From: Pedobacter cryoconitis
GTDB taxonomy: Bacteria; Bacteroidota; Bacteroidia; Sphingobacteriales; Sphingobacteriaceae
Assembly (NCBI RefSeq): GCF_014207135.1
Contig: NZ_JACHCC010000006.1
Location: forward strand, 103,124 to 167,123
Direction: 5' to 3'
DNA length: 64,000 nt
The notes beneath the pieces were generated by a model. The model was not told where the DNA came from and searched no databases. It was given only the letters and a program-made list of their open reading frames with translations. The stretch's first letter is position 1. Every line of letters starts with the position of its first letter. Of this stretch, positions 16,865 to 25,337 are shown in pieces. The position numbers and the translations under genes were made by a program.

Positions 16865-17233
16865 ATGGTACAACAGGAATCAAGATTAAACGTAGCCGAT
16901 AATAGCGGCGCAAAACAAGTATTGGTTATCCGTGTACTTGGTGGAACCGGAAAGAGATACGCTTCTATTGGTGACAAAATCGTTGTTACCGTTAAAAGTG
17001 CATTGCCTTCAGGTAACATTAAAAAAGGAACCGTTTCTAAAGCAGTTGTTGTAAGAACAAAGAAAGAGATCAGACGTAAGGATGGTTCTTACATCCGTTT
17101 CGACGACAATGCAGCAGTCCTACTAAATGCTCAGGATGAGCCGCGTGGAACACGTATTTTTGGCCCGGTAGCGAGAGAACTGCGTGAGAAACAATTCATG
17201 AAGATTGTATCATTAGCACCGGAGGTATTATAA
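16865..17233 (+). CDS. rplN: 50S ribosomal protein L14
   Basis: A 122-residue large-subunit protein at the subunit interface that forms bridges to the small subunit and is the docking site of Rsf[21 protein letters not shown], the [20 protein letters not shown] strand region and [13 protein letters not shown] are all conserved. Normal length; rplX follows with a 1-bp gap. Confidence 0.98.
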   Translation: MVQQESRLNVADNSGAKQVLVIRVLGGTGKRYASIGDKIVVTVKSALPSGNIKKGTVSKAVVVRTKKEIRRKDGSYIRFDDNAAVLLNAQDEPRGTRIFGPVARELREKQFMKIVSLAPEVL

Positions 17234-17234
17234 A

Positions 17235-17576
17235 ATGAAAAATAAAGTAACTGTTCAGCCAAAAATTAAAATCCGTAAAGGAGATTTAGTAAAGGTTATC
17301 GCTGGTGATTCAAGAGGCCAGGAAGGTAAAGTGCTTTCAGTATTAATTACTAAAAGCAGGATACTGGTAGAAGGTGTAAACCTTGTATCTAAACATACAA
17401 AACCAAATGCTGCTACTCCAAACGGAGGTATCATTAAAAAAGAAGCTGCTCTTCATATTTCTAACGTTGCGTTAATTGATCCTAAATCAGGAAAAACTAC
17501 GCGTGTTGGCAGAAAGCTTAATGCTGATGGGAAATTAGTTAGGGTATCTAAAAAATCAGGAGAGGAGATCAAATAA
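17235..17576 (+). CDS. rplX: 50S ribosomal protein L24
   Basis: A 113-residue assembly initiator of the large subunit. The KOW motif is visible as [20 protein letters not shown] (about 13-32), followed by [13 protein letters not shown] and the C-terminal [15 protein letters not shown]. The stop overlaps the rplE start by one base, suggesting coupled translation. Confidence 0.98.
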   Translation: MKNKVTVQPKIKIRKGDLVKVIAGDSRGQEGKVLSVLITKSRILVEGVNLVSKHTKPNAATPNGGIIKKEAALHISNVALIDPKSGKTTRVGRKLNADGKLVRVSKKSGEEIK

Positions 17577-18148
17577 TGACTTACATACCAAGATTAAAGA
17601 CTAAATACAAAGAGGAAATTGTAATCGCACTTAAAGAAAAGTTCAATTACAAAAGCGTAATGCAAGTTCCTAAGTTAGAGAAGATAGCTGTCAACCAAGG
17701 TGTTGGTCGTTTCTCTGTAACTGATAAAAAGATTATGGACAGCTCTATTTTAGAGATGACTACAATCACAGGTCAGCAGGCAGTAGGTGCGAAATCTAAA
17801 AAAGATATCTCAAACTTCAAATTACGTAAAGGTATGCCGGTAGGTGTACGTGTAACTTTACGTGATAACAACATGTTTGAATTTTTAGATCGTTTAATTT
17901 CCGTAGCTTTACCACGTATCCGCGATTTCAAAGGTATTAATGATAAAGGATTTGATGGAAAAGGTAATTACACTTTAGGTATTACTGAGCAAATCATCTT
18001 CCCTGAGATCAACATCGACAAAATCTCTAAGATTTTAGGTATGGATATTACCTTTGTTACTTCAGCAACAACTGATGTTGAAGCATTGGAACTATTAAAG
18101 CAATTTGGATTACCATTTAAAAACCAAACTCCTAATACAGATCAATAA
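17576..18148 (+). CDS. rplE: 50S ribosomal protein L5
   Basis: A 190-residue protein of the central protuberance that binds 5S r[24 protein letters not shown] near the N-terminus, the [21 protein letters not shown] segment (here [20 protein letters not shown]) and [11 protein letters not shown] are family marks. It overlaps rplX and rpsN by one base each, so the three are tightly coupled. Confidence 0.97.
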   Translation: MTYIPRLKTKYKEEIVIALKEKFNYKSVMQVPKLEKIAVNQGVGRFSVTDKKIMDSSILEMTTITGQQAVGAKSKKDISNFKLRKGMPVGVRVTLRDNNMFEFLDRLISVALPRIRDFKGINDKGFDGKGNYTLGITEQIIFPEINIDKISKILGMDITFVTSATTDVEALELLKQFGLPFKNQTPNTDQ

Positions 18149-18417
18149 TGGCAAAAGAAGGTATAAAAGCTCGCGAAGTTAAGCGCCAGAGATTGGTAGC
18201 TAAGTATGCAGACAAACGTGCAGAATTAAAAGCTGCAGGTGATTTCGAAGGATTAGATAAGTTACCAAAAAACTCATCTCCAGTACGTTTACACAATCGT
18301 TGTAAATTAACTGGCCGTCCACGTGGTTATATGCGTACATTCGGTATATCAAGGGTTACATTCCGTGATATGGCATTAGCAGGAAAAATTCCTGGAGTTA
18401 CCAAAGCAAGCTGGTAA
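18148..18417 (+). CDS. rpsN: 30S ribosomal protein S14, zinc-free type
   Basis: An 89-residue small-subunit head protein. [20 protein letters not shown] and the terminal PGVTKASW are conserved. Only one Cys is present in the region where zinc-binding S14 has two CxxC pairs, and the protein has the longer length, so this is the C-minus (zinc-independent) form. It ends the tightly packed block; a 131-bp gap with hairpins follows before rpsH. Confidence 0.97.
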   Translation: MAKEGIKAREVKRQRLVAKYADKRAELKAAGDFEGLDKLPKNSSPVRLHNRCKLTGRPRGYMRTFGISRVTFRDMALAGKIPGVTKASW

Positions 18418-18420
18418 AAT

Positions 18421-18519
18421 CGTTAAACGTTAGTTTATTACGCTATTAGCGCGATAACCTAACGTTATACGTTTAAATAGAAAAATTAACCGATGGAAGG
18501 TCGCTCCGAATAGTTCGGA
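18421..18519 (+). promoter_or_regulatory. Structured gap upstream of rpsH
   Basis: AACGTTAG (18426-18433) pairs with CTAACGTT (18459-18466), with CGT/ACG outside two mismatches. An inner hairpin CGCT/AGCG (18441-18444 with 18448-18451) lies between. A separate hairpin TCCGAA/TTCGGA (18505-18510 with 18514-18519) lies 30 bp before rpsH. No promoter consensus was found, so an RNA element is more likely than a start site. Confidence 0.5.
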
Positions 18520-18548
18520 AAGGAAACCACTATCACAAATCAATAAAA

Positions 18549-18947
18549 ATGAATACAGATCCAATAGCAGATTATCTTACAAGAGTAAGAAATGCCATTA
18601 AGGCAAATCACAGAATTGTAGAAATTCCTGCATCAAATCTTAAAAAGGAAATCACAAAAGTACTTTTTGACAAAGGTTACATTGCCAACTACAAGTTCGA
18701 GGAAACTACAGTTCAGGGTACTATCAAAATCGCTTTGAAGTACAACCCTATTACTAAAATCCCTGCGATCCGTACTTTGATGCGTATCAGCAAACCAGGT
18801 TTAAGGCAGTATGCAGGCGTTGATAATATGCCAAGAGTATTGAACGGTTTAGGTATTGCTATCTTGTCAACTTCAAAAGGAGTTATGACTGATAAAGAAG
18901 CAGCCAGACTAAACATTGGTGGCGAAGTTTTGTGTCACGTTTATTAA
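18549..18947 (+). CDS. rpsH: 30S ribosomal protein S8
   Basis: A 132-residue central-domain 16S rRNA binding protein; in E. coli it represses the spc operon. TDPIADYLTRVRNAIKANHR and the C-terminal LNGLGIAILSTSKGVMTDKE are conserved and length is standard. It is preceded by a gap with hairpins that could be a binding site, though S8 recognition was not demonstrated by any motif I can identify. rplF follows with an AAGGAGGA sequence in the 18-bp gap. Confidence 0.98.
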   Translation: MNTDPIADYLTRVRNAIKANHRIVEIPASNLKKEITKVLFDKGYIANYKFEETTVQGTIKIALKYNPITKIPAIRTLMRISKPGLRQYAGVDNMPRVLNGLGIAILSTSKGVMTDKEAARLNIGGEVLCHVY

Positions 18948-18965
18948 TTAAAGGAGGATAGCAAA

Positions 18966-19523
18966 ATGTCAAGAATAGGAAAAGCCCCAATTAATGTCCC
19001 TGCTGGAGTAACAATTACAGTTGATGAAAACAATTTAGTAACTGTAAAAGGCCCTAAAGGTGAATTAAAACAAGCAGTTGATGTAGACATCACTGTTTCT
19101 CAGGAAGACGGTGTAGTTACTGTAACTCGCCCGACTGAACAAAAAAGACACAAAGCATTGCACGGTTTATACCGTTCATTGTTAAACAATATGGTTATTG
19201 GTGTAACAGAAGGTTATAAAATTTCACAAGAGTTAGTAGGTGTGGGTTACCGCGCGTCTAACACAGGTAACACCCTGGATCTTGTATTGGGATTCTCTCA
19301 CCACTATGTATTCCAGTTACCGGAAGAGATTAAAGTAACTACTACCTCAGAAAAAGGTCAGACTCCTAAAATCATTTTAGAAAGTATTGACAAACAACTG
19401 ATCGGTCAGGTTGCAGCGAAAATACGCTCGTTACGTGCACCAGAGCCATATAAAGGTAAAGGTATCAAGTTTGTAGGCGAAGTGTTAAGAAGAAAAGCAG
19501 GTAAATCAGCTTCTAAAAAATAA
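18966..19523 (+). CDS. rplF: 50S ribosomal protein L6
   Basis: A 185-residue large-subunit protein near the factor-binding site, made of two similar domains. [20 protein letters not shown] begins the first; the second contains the signature [20 protein letters not shown] near the C-terminus. The start has an unusually strong Shine-Dalgarno (AAGGAGGA, 18951-18958). rplR follows 5 bp later. Confidence 0.98.
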   Translation: MSRIGKAPINVPAGVTITVDENNLVTVKGPKGELKQAVDVDITVSQEDGVVTVTRPTEQKRHKALHGLYRSLLNNMVIGVTEGYKISQELVGVGYRASNTGNTLDLVLGFSHHYVFQLPEEIKVTTTSEKGQTPKIILESIDKQLIGQVAAKIRSLRAPEPYKGKGIKFVGEVLRRKAGKSASKK

Positions 19524-19528
19524 TCATC

Positions 19529-19882
19529 ATGGCAGGGAAAAAATTATCTCGTAGAGATCGTATAAAAAAAGGAATCAGAAAAAGACTTACCGGTTCTGAA
19601 AGCCGTCCACGTTTATCAGTTTATAGAAGCAATAAAGGAATTTATGCTCAAATCATTAACGACGTAACTGGAAGCACAATCGTATCAGCATCATCATTAT
19701 CAAAAGATTTTTCTGGTAATGGAAATAAATCAGAGCAATCTGTAGCTGTAGGTAAATTAGTAGCTGAAAAAGCAATCGCAGCTGGCATTAAAGAAGTTGT
19801 TTTCGATAGAAATGGCTATTTATACCATGGTCGCGTAAAATCGTTGGCAGAAGGTGCCCGTGAAGCTGGTTTAGTATTTTAA
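19529..19882 (+). CDS. rplR: 50S ribosomal protein L18
   Basis: A 117-residue 5S rRNA binding protein. The basic N-terminus ([20 protein letters not shown]), the [20 protein letters not shown] motif and the terminal [20 protein letters not shown] are conserved. Normal length and standard position between rplF and rpsE. Confidence 0.98.
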   Translation: MAGKKLSRRDRIKKGIRKRLTGSESRPRLSVYRSNKGIYAQIINDVTGSTIVSASSLSKDFSGNGNKSEQSVAVGKLVAEKAIAAGIKEVVFDRNGYLYHGRVKSLAEGAREAGLVF

Positions 19883-19900
19883 TCTGAAAATAGGATAAGA

Positions 19901-20419
19901 ATGTCAACTATCAATATAAAAAGAGTTAAGACTAGCGAGGTCGAATTAAAAGACCGTTTAGTTAGTATACAACGTGTTGCCAAAGTAACCAAAGGTGGTC
20001 GTACTTTCAGTTTCTCAGCTATCGTAGTTGTTGGAGATGAAAACGGAATCGTAGGTTACGGTTTAGGTAAAGCAAAAGAGGTAACTGAAGCAATTGCTAA
20101 AGGTATCGATGATGCTAAAAAGAACTTAGTAAAAGTTCCTTTATTAAACGGTACTGTTCCTCACGAACAAATCGGTAAATTCTCAGGTGGTTTTGTATTA
20201 ATCAAACCAGCTGCAGTAGGTACAGGTGTTATCGCGGGTGGTGCAATGCGTGCTGTATTAGAGAGTGCTGGTGTACACAACGTATTAGCAAAATCAAAAG
20301 GTTCATCAAATCCTCACAACGTGGTAAAAGCAACTGTAGATGCTTTAACAAAAATGCGTGATGCTTATACCATCGCACAAACACGTGGTGTTGATTTAAA
20401 CAAAGTTTTTAACGGATAA
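19901..20419 (+). CDS. rpsE: 30S ribosomal protein S5
   Basis: A 172-residue small-subunit protein involved in decoding fidelity and mRNA helicase activity. The double-stranded RNA binding N-terminal domain carries [20 protein letters not shown] and [14 protein letters not shown]; the C-terminal domain carries [20 protein letters not shown]. Length is normal. rpmD starts 4 bp after the stop. Confidence 0.98.
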   Translation: MSTINIKRVKTSEVELKDRLVSIQRVAKVTKGGRTFSFSAIVVVGDENGIVGYGLGKAKEVTEAIAKGIDDAKKNLVKVPLLNGTVPHEQIGKFSGGFVLIKPAAVGTGVIAGGAMRAVLESAGVHNVLAKSKGSSNPHNVVKATVDALTKMRDAYTIAQTRGVDLNKVFNG

Positions 20420-20423
20420 GAAC

Positions 20424-20603
20424 ATGGCTAAGATCAGAATAACCCAGGTAAAAAGTATCATTGACAGAAGCGAGCGTCAAAAAAGAACTATGCAGGCATT
20501 AGGTTTGAAAAAAATGAACCAGTCTGTAGAAGTTGAGGCTAACGCGGCTATCATTGGGATGGTGAGAAAAGTGAATCACTTAGTAGCTATCGAAAGTATA
20601 TAA
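20424..20603 (+). CDS. rpmD: 50S ribosomal protein L30
   Basis: A 59-residue protein read directly from the sequence between rpsE and rplO. The translation begins MAKIRITQVKSIIDRSERQK, continues RTMQALGLKKMNQSVEVEAN and ends NHLVAIESI, which is L30 throughout. The position, the 4-bp gap after rpsE and the length all fit the family. A strong hairpin begins 5 bp after its stop codon. Confidence 0.96.
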   Translation: MAKIRITQVKSIIDRSERQKRTMQALGLKKMNQSVEVEANAAIIGMVRKVNHLVAIESI

Positions 20604-20607
20604 TTCG

Positions 20608-20651
20608 CAAAGGTTGTAAATTAGTTTATAATTACTAATTTGCAACCTTTG
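20608..20651 (+). terminator. Strong hairpin between rpmD and rplO (possible attenuator)
   Basis: 20608-20625 and 20634-20651 form an 18-bp stem with one U-G pair around an 8-nt A/T loop. The loop-proximal half is A/T-rich. No clean T-run follows, so full termination is unlikely; partial termination or RNA processing are options. Confidence 0.6.
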
Positions 20652-20666
20652 TATATGTTTAACCGT

Positions 20667-20693
20667 TGCCCTGATTAGTGAAAGCGAAGGGCA
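20667..20693 (+). other. Second hairpin upstream of rplO
   Basis: TGCCCT (20667-20672) and AGGGCA (20688-20693) enclose a 15-nt loop, 19 bp before the rplO start. It could form part of a leader that responds to a ribosomal protein. Confidence 0.45.
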
Positions 20694-20711
20694 GCACAAT
20701 AAGTTTCAAAA

Positions 20712-21158
20712 ATGAACTTAAGTAATTTAAAACCTGCAGCAGGTTCTATTAAGAATAGCAAAAGAATTGGTCGTGGTACTGGTTCTGGTCGCGGTGGTAC
20801 TTCCACTCGTGGTCACAAAGGTGCCGGATCCCGTTCAGGTCACAAAACTAAAATCGGTTTTGAAGGTGGTCAGATGCCATTACAACGTCGCGTACCTAAG
20901 GTTGGTTTCAAACCAATTAACCGTACTGAATATGTAGGCGTTAACTTAGACGTTTTACAAGGTTTAGCAGAGAGATTCAACCTGACTACTATTGATTTCG
21001 CTACATTGCAGGATCATGGTTTAGCTCACAAGAATGATCTGATTAAGATCCTTGGTCGTGGTGAAGTAAAAACTAAAATCGAAGTTAAAGCACATGCTTT
21101 TTCTGCAACTGCACAGAAAGCTATTGAAGCTGTTGGAGGCTCAATAGAAAAATTGTAA
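20712..21158 (+). CDS. rplO: 50S ribosomal protein L15
   Basis: A 148-residue late-assembly protein of the large subunit. The glycine-rich N-terminal part ([20 protein letters not shown], then [20 protein letters not shown]) is typical and extends into rRNA. The C-terminal domain with [19 protein letters not shown] is complete. secY follows 13 bp later, as in most bacteria. Confidence 0.98.
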   Translation: MNLSNLKPAAGSIKNSKRIGRGTGSGRGGTSTRGHKGAGSRSGHKTKIGFEGGQMPLQRRVPKVGFKPINRTEYVGVNLDVLQGLAERFNLTTIDFATLQDHGLAHKNDLIKILGRGEVKTKIEVKAHAFSATAQKAIEAVGGSIEKL

Positions 21159-21171
21159 TTAATTATAATTA

Positions 21172-22515
21172 ATGAAGAAGCTCTTTACTACTTTAAGTAA
21201 TATTTGGAAAATTCAAGAATTAAAAGAGCGTATAGTATTTACGCTCGTAATTCTTTTGGTCTACAGGTTTGTTTCTCACGTGGTTTTACCAGGTGTTGAT
21301 GCAACAGCTCTAGGCGATAATCAGAAATCTGGGATCCTGGGTCTGCTGGATATGTTTGCTGGAGGTTCATTCTCCCGTGTATCTATCCTCGCACTAGGGG
21401 TTATGCCTTATATTTCTGCATCAATTGTAGTTCAGTTATTAGGTATTGCTGTTCCTTCTTTCCAGAAAATGCAAAAAGAAGGAGAGAGTGGCAGAAATAA
21501 ACTTAATCAGATTACCCGTTACTTAACTGTAGCTATTACAGCTGTTCAGGCTGTTGGTTATGTAAAGACTCAGGTTCCTCAGGAAGCAATTCTGATTGAC
21601 CACACTTTATTCTTTGTTCTTGCAACATTTGTTTTGTCAGCAGGTACTTTGTTTGTCATGTGGTTGGGAGAAAAAATTACTGATAAAGGTATAGGAAATG
21701 GTATTTCACTAATCATCATGGTTGGTATTATCGCCCGTCTTCCGGTAGCTTTACAACAGGAGATCAGTTCTAGATTAGTAGGAGACAGTGGTGGTCTTAT
21801 CGCCCTGGTTCTGGAGATCGTAGCACTGTTTGCTGTGGTAATGTTTACTATCCTTATTGTTCAGGGTGTCCGTAAGGTGCCTGTACAATATGCAAAACGT
21901 ATTGTTGGTAACAGACAATTCGGTGGTGTAAGACAATATATCCCGTTAAAAGTAAATGCTGCAGGTGTAATGCCAATCATCTTTGCTCAGGCACTGATGT
22001 TCATTCCAACTACAGTTACACAGTTCTTCCCTAAATTGCAGAACACCTGGTTAATCCAGTTCAGTGATCCTACTTCACTGGCTTATAGTCTGACCTTTGC
22101 ATTTTTAATCATTGCCTTCACTTTCTTCTATACTGCGATTACTGTTAATCCGGTACAGATGTCTGATGATATGAAGAAAAATGGCGGTTTCATTCCTGGT
22201 ATTAAACCAGGTCTGTCTACTTCATCATTCATTGATGATGTAATTTCTAAGATCACCTTTCCAGGTTCAGTATTCTTAGCTATTATCGCTATCCTTCCGT
22301 CGATTGCTGTGAAATTTGGTATTAAATCAGAATTCGCGCATTTCTATGGTGGTACATCCCTGCTGATTCTGGTAGGTGTTGTATTGGATACTTTGCAACA
22401 GATTGAAAGTTATTTATTAATGCGTCATTACGATGGATTAATGAAGACAGGTAGAGTTACAGGTCGTACAGGAGTTGCCGCTGCGAATACAACCAGCAGC
22501 AGTGCTGTAATTTAA
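21172..22515 (+). CDS. secY: Protein translocase subunit SecY
   Basis: A 447-residue inner-membrane channel protein through which unfolded proteins cross or enter the membrane, together with SecE and SecG. Ten hydrophobic helices can be placed. Conserved pieces include GLLDMFAGGSFSRVSILALG, the plug region, and cytosolic loops with ITDKGIGNGISLIIMVGI and the NGGFIPGIKPG loop. The long first cytosolic loop follows the family. It follows rplO and lies 6 bp before map; the adk gene often found here in other phyla is absent. Confidence 0.98.
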   Translation: MKKLFTTLSNIWKIQELKERIVFTLVILLVYRFVSHVVLPGVDATALGDNQKSGILGLLDMFAGGSFSRVSILALGVMPYISASIVVQLLGIAVPSFQKMQKEGESGRNKLNQITRYLTVAITAVQAVGYVKTQVPQEAILIDHTLFFVLATFVLSAGTLFVMWLGEKITDKGIGNGISLIIMVGIIARLPVALQQEISSRLVGDSGGLIALVLEIVALFAVVMFTILIVQGVRKVPVQYAKRIVGNRQFGGVRQYIPLKVNAAGVMPIIFAQALMFIPTTVTQFFPKLQNTWLIQFSDPTSLAYSLTFAFLIIAFTFFYTAITVNPVQMSDDMKKNGGFIPGIKPGLSTSSFIDDVISKITFPGSVFLAIIAILPSIAVKFGIKSEFAHFYGGTSLLILVGVVLDTLQQIESYLLMRHYDGLMKTGRVTGRTGVAAANTTSSSAVI

Positions 22516-22521
22516 TATTGA

Positions 22522-23307
22522 ATGTCTAAGATTTATTATAAGTCTCCCGAAGAAGTAGAGCTGATCAGGGAAAGCTCCTTACTGGTGTCAAAAACCCTCG
22601 CTGAAGTAGCGAAGATTATTGCACCCGGAGTAACCACGATGCAGCTTAACAAACTCGCGGAGACTTATATACAAGATAACGGAGCGATACCAGCATTTCT
22701 AAACTACAATGGATTTCCATATTCACTTTGTATTTCGCCTAATGAGCAGGTTGTTCATGGTTTTCCAAGTGATTATGTAATACAGGAAGGAGATTTAATC
22801 TCTGTCGATTGTGGTGTTATTAAAAACAATTTCTTCGGTGATTCGGCTTATACTTTCTCTATCGGAGAAATTAGCGCAGATCGTCAGAAACTCGTTGATA
22901 TTACCCAGGAATGCCTGAAACGTGCCATTGATAAAGCTGTCGTAGGATCCCGCATCGGTGATGTCGGATATGCAGTACAGGCTTTAGCAGAGGAGAATGG
23001 TTTCGGTGTTGTGAGAGAGCTTGTCGGTCACGGTGTTGGTGTTAAATTACATGAGAAGCCTGAAGTACCAAATTACGGGAAACGGGGCACTGGGATGAAA
23101 TTAGAGGAAGGGATGGTAATTGCCATAGAGCCAATGATTAATGCCGGTACAGCCAGTGTAAAGTTTTGGTCGGACGGTTGGACAGTTACGAGTCGTGACA
23201 ATCAACCATCGGCACATTTTGAGCATACAATCGCAGTTAAGAAGGGTAAAGCAGACGTTTTATCAACGTTTTCTTTTATTGAAGAAGTTTTAAAAGAAAA
23301 AAGGTAA
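22522..23307 (+). CDS. map: Methionine aminopeptidase, type I
   Basis: A 261-residue cytosolic metalloenzyme that removes the initiator methionine from nascent proteins. Metal ligands are visible in order: Asp in SVDCGV, Asp in FFGDSAYTF, His in GHGVGVKLHEKP, Glu in AIEPMIN and Glu in HFEHTIAV. The catalytic His lies in the segment VVHGFPSDYV. Length is that of type Ia enzymes. The gene is part of the spc transcript, right after secY, with infA 71 bp downstream. Confidence 0.97.
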   Translation: MSKIYYKSPEEVELIRESSLLVSKTLAEVAKIIAPGVTTMQLNKLAETYIQDNGAIPAFLNYNGFPYSLCISPNEQVVHGFPSDYVIQEGDLISVDCGVIKNNFFGDSAYTFSIGEISADRQKLVDITQECLKRAIDKAVVGSRIGDVGYAVQALAEENGFGVVRELVGHGVGVKLHEKPEVPNYGKRGTGMKLEEGMVIAIEPMINAGTASVKFWSDGWTVTSRDNQPSAHFEHTIAVKKGKADVLSTFSFIEEVLKEKR

Positions 23308-23326
23308 ATAATTAAATATTTTTATT

Positions 23327-23334
23327 TAATTTTG
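23327..23334 (+). promoter_or_regulatory. Possible -7 box upstream of infA
   Basis: TAATTTTG fits the TAnnTTTG consensus in the 71-bp map-infA gap, leaving a leader of about 38 nt. No TTG -33 element stands at the proper distance, so this may be weak or not functional. Confidence 0.35.
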
Positions 23335-23378
23335 CAACCCTGTTTAATAGCAGCTAATCAAGTAAAAATCAATATTAT

Positions 23379-23597
23379 ATGGCTAAACAAGCCTCGATTG
23401 AACAAGACGGTGTAATAAGAGAAGCATTATCAAATGCCATGTTCCGTGTAGAACTGGAGAATGGTCATGAGATTATCGCTCATATCTCGGGTAAAATGAG
23501 AATGCACTACATTAAGATATTACCTGGGGATAAAGTAAAATTAGAGATGTCGCCTTACGATTTGTCAAAAGGCAGGATTACTTATAGATATAAATAA
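23379..23597 (+). CDS. infA: Translation initiation factor IF-1
   Basis: A 72-residue OB-fold protein that binds the A site during initiation. The family sequence [20 protein letters not shown] and the C-terminal GRITYRYK are fully conserved. It lies between map and rpmJ, with only one base between its stop codon and the rpmJ start. Confidence 0.98.
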   Translation: MAKQASIEQDGVIREALSNAMFRVELENGHEIIAHISGKMRMHYIKILPGDKVKLEMSPYDLSKGRITYRYK

Positions 23598-23598
23598 A

Positions 23599-23715
23599 AT
23601 GAAAGTTAGGTCATCAATTAAAAAACGCAGTGCTGATTGCAAGATTATTCGTCGTAAAGGTAAACTTTACGTTATAAACAAGAAAAATCCTAAGTACAAG
23701 CAGCGTCAAGGTTAA
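23599..23715 (+). CDS. rpmJ: 50S ribosomal protein L36, zinc-site-poor form
   Basis: A 38-residue protein read from the sequence between infA and rps[21 protein letters not shown], then [10 protein letters not shown] and PKYKQRQG. Only one of the usual three Cys remains and the His ligand is replaced by Tyr, so the zinc site of the C-plus form is not intact. This fits the C-minus type. It follows infA after a single base. Confidence 0.95.
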   Translation: MKVRSSIKKRSADCKIIRRKGKLYVINKKNPKYKQRQG

Positions 23716-23732
23716 AAAACATTATTGTGGTA

Positions 23733-23779
23733 TGATTAGATTGAATGTACAGGTTACTCAATCTGTCGTCAAATAATCA
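23733..23779 (+). promoter_or_regulatory. Paired leader upstream of rpsM
   Basis: AGATTGA (23738-23744) pairs with TCAATCT (23758-23764), and TGATT (23733-23737) with AATCA (23775-23779). The element lies in the 80-bp gap before rpsM-rpsK-rpsD, the place where S4-responsive leaders occur in other bacteria. Its identity as such is inference. Confidence 0.45.
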
Positions 23780-23795
23780 AACATTTAGTACAAAT

Positions 23796-24173
23796 ATGGC
23801 AAGGATATCAGGTATAGATTTACCAAGAAACAAAAGAGGCGAAATTGGACTAACTTACATCTTTGGTGTAGGCAGATCAACTGCTCAGCGTATATTAACT
23901 GAGGCAGGTATCGATTTTAGCAAAAAAGTACAGGACTGGTCTGATGATGAGTTATCAGCAATACGTACAATCATTAACGACGGAATTAAAGTAGAAGGTG
24001 CTTTACGTTCTGAAGTTCAGTTAAACATCAAACGTTTAATGGATATTGGTTGTTACCGCGGATTACGTCACAGAAAAGGTTTACCAGTGCGTGGACAACG
24101 TACTAAAAACAATTCTCGTACTCGTAAAGGCAAGAGAAAAACAGTTGCTAACAAGAAAAAAGCTACTAAATAA
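23796..24173 (+). CDS. rpsM: 30S ribosomal protein S13
   Basis: A 125-residue small-subunit head protein that contacts P-site tRNA. The family begins [20 protein letters not shown] and has [20 protein letters not shown] before a basic tail. The frame is open from 23745, but that stretch lies in the paired leader and lacks family similarity; ATG 23796 is used. rpsK follows 21 bp later. Confidence 0.97.
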   Translation: MARISGIDLPRNKRGEIGLTYIFGVGRSTAQRILTEAGIDFSKKVQDWSDDELSAIRTIINDGIKVEGALRSEVQLNIKRLMDIGCYRGLRHRKGLPVRGQRTKNNSRTRKGKRKTVANKKKATK

Positions 24174-24194
24174 AATTAGTATCGAATAATAATT

Positions 24195-24584
24195 ATGGCT
24201 AAGAGTAAAAAAGTAACCAAAAAGCGTATTGTTGTTATTGAACCAGTTGGTCAGGCACATATCAATGCGACTTTTAATAATATCATTGTTACCCTAACAA
24301 ATAACAACGGTCAAACTATTTCATGGTCTTCAGCTGGTAAAATGGGATTCAAGGGTTCTAAAAAGAACACTCCATACGCTGCCGGACAAGCTGCATCTGA
24401 TTGTGGTAAAGTAGCTTTTGATTTAGGTCTGCGTAAAGTAGAAGTTTTTGTTAAAGGTCCAGGTTCAGGTCGTGAGTCTGCAATCAGAACATTGCAAATC
24501 TCAGGTATCGAAGTTACCTCAATCAAAGATATTACACCGCTTCCGCACAACGGATGTCGTCCTCCTAAGAAGAGAAGAGTTTAA
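24195..24584 (+). CDS. rpsK: 30S ribosomal protein S11
   Basis: A 129-residue platform protein of the small subunit. [40 protein letters not shown] and the C-terminal [15 protein letters not shown] are conserved; the Asn in PHNGCRP is the residue that becomes isoaspartate in other bacteria. Standard length and position. Confidence 0.98.
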   Translation: MAKSKKVTKKRIVVIEPVGQAHINATFNNIIVTLTNNNGQTISWSSAGKMGFKGSKKNTPYAAGQAASDCGKVAFDLGLRKVEVFVKGPGSGRESAIRTLQISGIEVTSIKDITPLPHNGCRPPKKRRV

Positions 24585-24594
24585 TTTATTAATT

Positions 24595-24620
24595 TTTAAA
24601 GCTAAGAGTCTGCAGCTTAA
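24595..24620 (+). other. Hairpin in the rpsK-rpsD gap
   Basis: TTAAAGCT and AGCTTAA around an AAGAGTCTGC loop form a short stem (about 24595-24620) 30 bp before rpsD. Weak; it could be a minor leader element. Confidence 0.35.
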
Positions 24621-24649
24621 GGTTGCATGATACTTTAAAACAAAAAGCA

Positions 24650-25258
24650 ATGGCAAGATATACAGGACCAAAGTCCAAAATCGCGCGTAAATTCAGAGAG
24701 CCAATTTTCGGCCCTGATAAAGTATTAGATAGAAAAAACTATCCTCCTGGACAGCACGGTGCGTCTAAAAGAAGAGGTAAACAATCTGAATACTCAGTAC
24801 AGTTAATGGAGAAACAAAAAGTTAAATATACTTATGGTGTATTAGAACGTCAGTTCCGTAACTTGTTTACTAAAGCATCTTCCCGTCAGGGCATTACAGG
24901 TGATAACTTATTACAATTATTAGAAGCTCGTTTAGATAATACAGTTTACAGATTAGGTATTGCAACTACTCGTTCTGCTGCTCGTCAGTTAGTTAGCCAT
25001 AAACACGTAACAGTGAACGGTGAAGTAGTAAATATCCCTTCATATCAATTGAAAGCTGGTGATGTTGTTGCAGTTCGTGAGAAATCTAAAACTCTTGAAA
25101 GCATCACTAATTCAGTAGCAGGAAGAGTAATCAATAAGTTTAATTGGTTAGATTGGAATGCTTCGGAATTAAGCGGTAAGTTCTTAACTTATCCGAATCG
25201 CGACGAGATTCCAGAAAATATCAAAGAAAACCTTATTATAGAGTTGTACTCTAAGTAA
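24650..25258 (+). CDS. rpsD: 30S ribosomal protein S4
   Basis: A 202-residue primary 16S rRNA binding protein and, in other bacteria, an autoregulator of the alpha operon. [20 protein letters not shown] and the S4 RNA-binding motif [20 protein letters not shown] are present. There is no N-terminal Cys cluster, so it is zinc-free. The frame is open from 24623, but 24650 gives the family start. It is followed by a terminator-like hairpin before rpoA. Confidence 0.97.
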   Translation: MARYTGPKSKIARKFREPIFGPDKVLDRKNYPPGQHGASKRRGKQSEYSVQLMEKQKVKYTYGVLERQFRNLFTKASSRQGITGDNLLQLLEARLDNTVYRLGIATTRSAARQLVSHKHVTVNGEVVNIPSYQLKAGDVVAVREKSKTLESITNSVAGRVINKFNWLDWNASELSGKFLTYPNRDEIPENIKENLIIELYSK

Positions 25259-25264
25259 TAGATT

Positions 25265-25294
25265 TAGTTAAAGCCTTTATACGGGCTTTAACTA
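25265..25294 (+). terminator. Terminator-like hairpin between rpsD and rpoA
   Basis: TAGTTAAAGCC (25265-25275) and GGCTTTAACTA (25284-25294) form an 11-bp perfect stem with an 8-nt loop, followed by TTTTAC. rpoA comes after it with no promoter that I can see, so it may be an internal attenuator. A smaller pair CGTTA/TAACG lies at about 25301-25320. Confidence 0.6.
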
Positions 25295-25337
25295 TTTTAC
25301 GTTACATAATTTTAATAACGATCTAAAAACATTATAA

